From: Pullibacteroides sp964436335
Lineage (GTDB): Bacteria; Bacteroidota; Bacteroidia; Bacteroidales; P3
Assembly: GCA_964436335.1 (NCBI GenBank)
Contig: CAYTCD010000083.1
Span: forward strand, 1-7,766
Reading direction: 5' to 3'
Length of the DNA stretch: 7,766 bases
Shown: positions 6,749 through 7,766 of the stretch, piece by piece
Numbering within the stretch: position 1 is the stretch's first letter
Layout of the letters: each line of letters starts with the position of its first letter
Translations under genes and position numbers: made by a program
The notes under the pieces: generated by a model
Database searches by the model: none
What the model saw: only the letters and a program-made list of their open reading frames with translations
Told to the model about the DNA's origin: nothing

Positions 6749-7648
6749 ATGGCAACAAAGAAGAATGCCCCCAAGGCGGCGAAAGGAAAAGCGGCGGTGC
6801 CGGCAAAAAAGAAGCCGGATACGTTGAAAAAAGAAACCAAAACGGCGGTAAAGAAAACGGCGGCCCAAACCTCTGTTAAAACGGTTACAAAGAGTGCCAA
6901 GCCTGTGGCGAAAGCAATTAAATCCGTTGCCAAATCAACGAAAGCTGTGGCCCCAATCTCCAAACCTGCGGTCAAGGCGCCTGCGAAAGCGACGGCAAAG
7001 AGCCTCAAGCCAGTGTCGAAAGTGAGTGAATCCGTTGCCAAATCGACGAAACCCGTAGCGAAGGCAACCAAACCTGCAGCCAAAGTTTCTGTGAAAGCGG
7101 CCGCTAAGAGTGCAAAACCTGTGGCCAAAGCCTCCAATCCCGTAGCGAAAGCAACCAAAACCATGGCTAAAACGCCGGTGAAAGCAGCAACCCAGAGTGC
7201 CAAACCGGAGGAGAAATCCTCACGGCCTATGGCGAAACCGGCTCATAGCGAAAGCAACCAAGTTGCGGGGAAAACTCCATCCCGACCGGCCGTTGCAACG
7301 GCATCTGCGGGAAAGAAACTCTGCCGGATTATCAGTTACGATAAGATGACACCTGAAATCAAGGCATTGTTCGATGCCCGCTATCCTGATGGCTACACCG
7401 ATGCAGTGATGCGCTATCCTAAACCGAGTGGCGAGTCTTTCTATGCGGTGGGTTTATACACCAAGGATGCCGATTATCTGATCAAGGTGGATGTGGACGT
7501 GGATATGTCTGCGCTCGAGGAAGATTACGGCTCGGAAGAAGCCAATATGGAAGAAGTGGAAGGTGAAAGCTCCAACGACGGTCAGGGAAGCCCTGATGTC
7601 AACGATCTTGCCGATTCCTTGGCCGATGAGACTTCCGATCCGGTATAA
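6749..7648 (+). CDS. Histone H1-like Lys/Ala/Pro-rich protein with C-terminal core and acidic tail
   Basis: The 299-residue product has three parts. Residues 1 to about 187 are low-complexity and highly basic, with irregular repeats of the KPVAKA / KSVAKSTK / KAAAKSAKP kind, like the tails of eukaryotic H1 and bacterial H1-like proteins that bind DNA without sequence preference. Residues about 190-250 form a compact, ordered-looking core (KKLCRIISYDKMTPEIKALF, then DARYPDG, YPKPSGESFYAVGLYT and DYLIKVDVDVD). Residues about 250-299 are strongly acidic (EEDYGSEEANMEEVEGE). There is no signal peptide or membrane segment, so a nucleoid or nucleic-acid role in the cytoplasm is plausible. The ATG at 6749 is the first in frame after stops and gives MATKKNAPKAAKG, a typical H1-like start; no Shine-Dalgarno is apparent. 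I think the C-terminal core occurs in other Bacteroidetes proteins but cannot name a family. DNA binding is inferred from composition. Confidence 0.85.
   Translation: MATKKNAPKAAKGKAAVPAKKKPDTLKKETKTAVKKTAAQTSVKTVTKSAKPVAKAIKSVAKSTKAVAPISKPAVKAPAKATAKSLKPVSKVSESVAKSTKPVAKATKPAAKVSVKAAAKSAKPVAKASNPVAKATKTMAKTPVKAATQSAKPEEKSSRPMAKPAHSESNQVAGKTPSRPAVATASAGKKLCRIISYDKMTPEIKALFDARYPDGYTDAVMRYPKPSGESFYAVGLYTKDADYLIKVDVDVDMSALEEDYGSEEANMEEVEGESSNDGQGSPDVNDLADSLADETSDPV
6893..7210 (+). repeat. Degenerate coding repeats of the H1-like tail
   Basis: Short in-frame units encoding KSAKPVAKA, KSTKPVAKATK and KAPAKA recur through this stretch. DNA-level copies include aatccgttgccaaatc at 6921 and again at 7029 (108 bp apart), and gtagcgaaggcaaccaaa at 7055 with a one-base variant at 7142 (87 bp apart). 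Spacings are multiples of three but irregular, so the array grew by in-frame duplications that have since diverged. Confidence 0.75.
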
Positions 7649-7766
7649 TCAATATACGGGAAGTATCAGCGGATTGTTGCTCAAGTTGTGTCTGCCTATA
7701 CAGATGGTAGAACCGTAGTTTTCTTCCAGTATTTCCTTTTTTAGAATGTTTTATATATTACCCTGC

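Noticed and set aside
6700..7203. Minus-strand 167-codon hydrophobic frame resembling a membrane protein
   Set aside because: The repeated AFATGL segments are the antisense translation of the Lys/Ala/Pro repeats of the H1-like gene, not real membrane helices.

Overview
The window looks like chromosomal DNA of a Bacteroidetes, most likely a Bacteroidales related to Porphyromonas or Tannerella. Four things point there: a BspA-type leucine-rich-repeat protein with a type IX secretion (T9SS) sorting tail, Bacteroidetes-style promoters with a TAnnTTTG -7 element, the order thiE-thiG-thiC, and weak or absent Shine-Dalgarno sequences. The genus is inferred. A run of 100 Ns (4761-4860) shows that this is a scaffolded draft assembly.

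Left part (1-2894, minus strand): a thiamin pyrophosphate (TPP) synthesis cluster read right to left. thiE (thiamin phosphate synthase) has its own short-leader promoter. A TPP riboswitch then sits between thiE and thiG (thiazole synthase), followed closely by thiC (HMP-phosphate synthase), whose C-terminus runs off the window. The riboswitch therefore governs thiG-thiC directly, while initiation at thiE escapes it. No thiS is present next to these genes.

Middle (2898-5618, plus strand): a divergent promoter drives a small Walker A NTPase of unknown function. Only 4 bp after it comes a large secreted protein made of a signal peptide, BspA leucine-rich repeats, a chitobiase C-terminal-like domain, 50-residue Cys-rich repeats and a T9SS C-terminal domain. 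The assembly gap lies inside the Cys-rich repeats and its flanks are identical over 17 bp, so the true repeat number is unknown. A strong bidirectional terminator separates this unit from the convergent gene.

Right part (5618-7766): a second, divergent ThiE/TenI-fold protein on the minus strand with its own promoter; an AT-rich, apparently non-coding region of about 510 bp (6239-6748) holding a perfect 15-bp hairpin and a T11 tract; then a plus-strand protein with a histone H1-like Lys/Ala/Pro-rich N-terminus, a compact core and an acidic tail. The last 118 bp hold no supported feature.

The thiamin genes and the TenI-like gene plausibly share a pathway. The NTPase and surface protein probably share a transcript, but no functional link is evident. 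I did not find a convincing new multi-gene system. The points most worth checking are the internal riboswitch, the NTPase/surface-protein pair, the repeat-collapsed gap and the tripartite H1-like protein.
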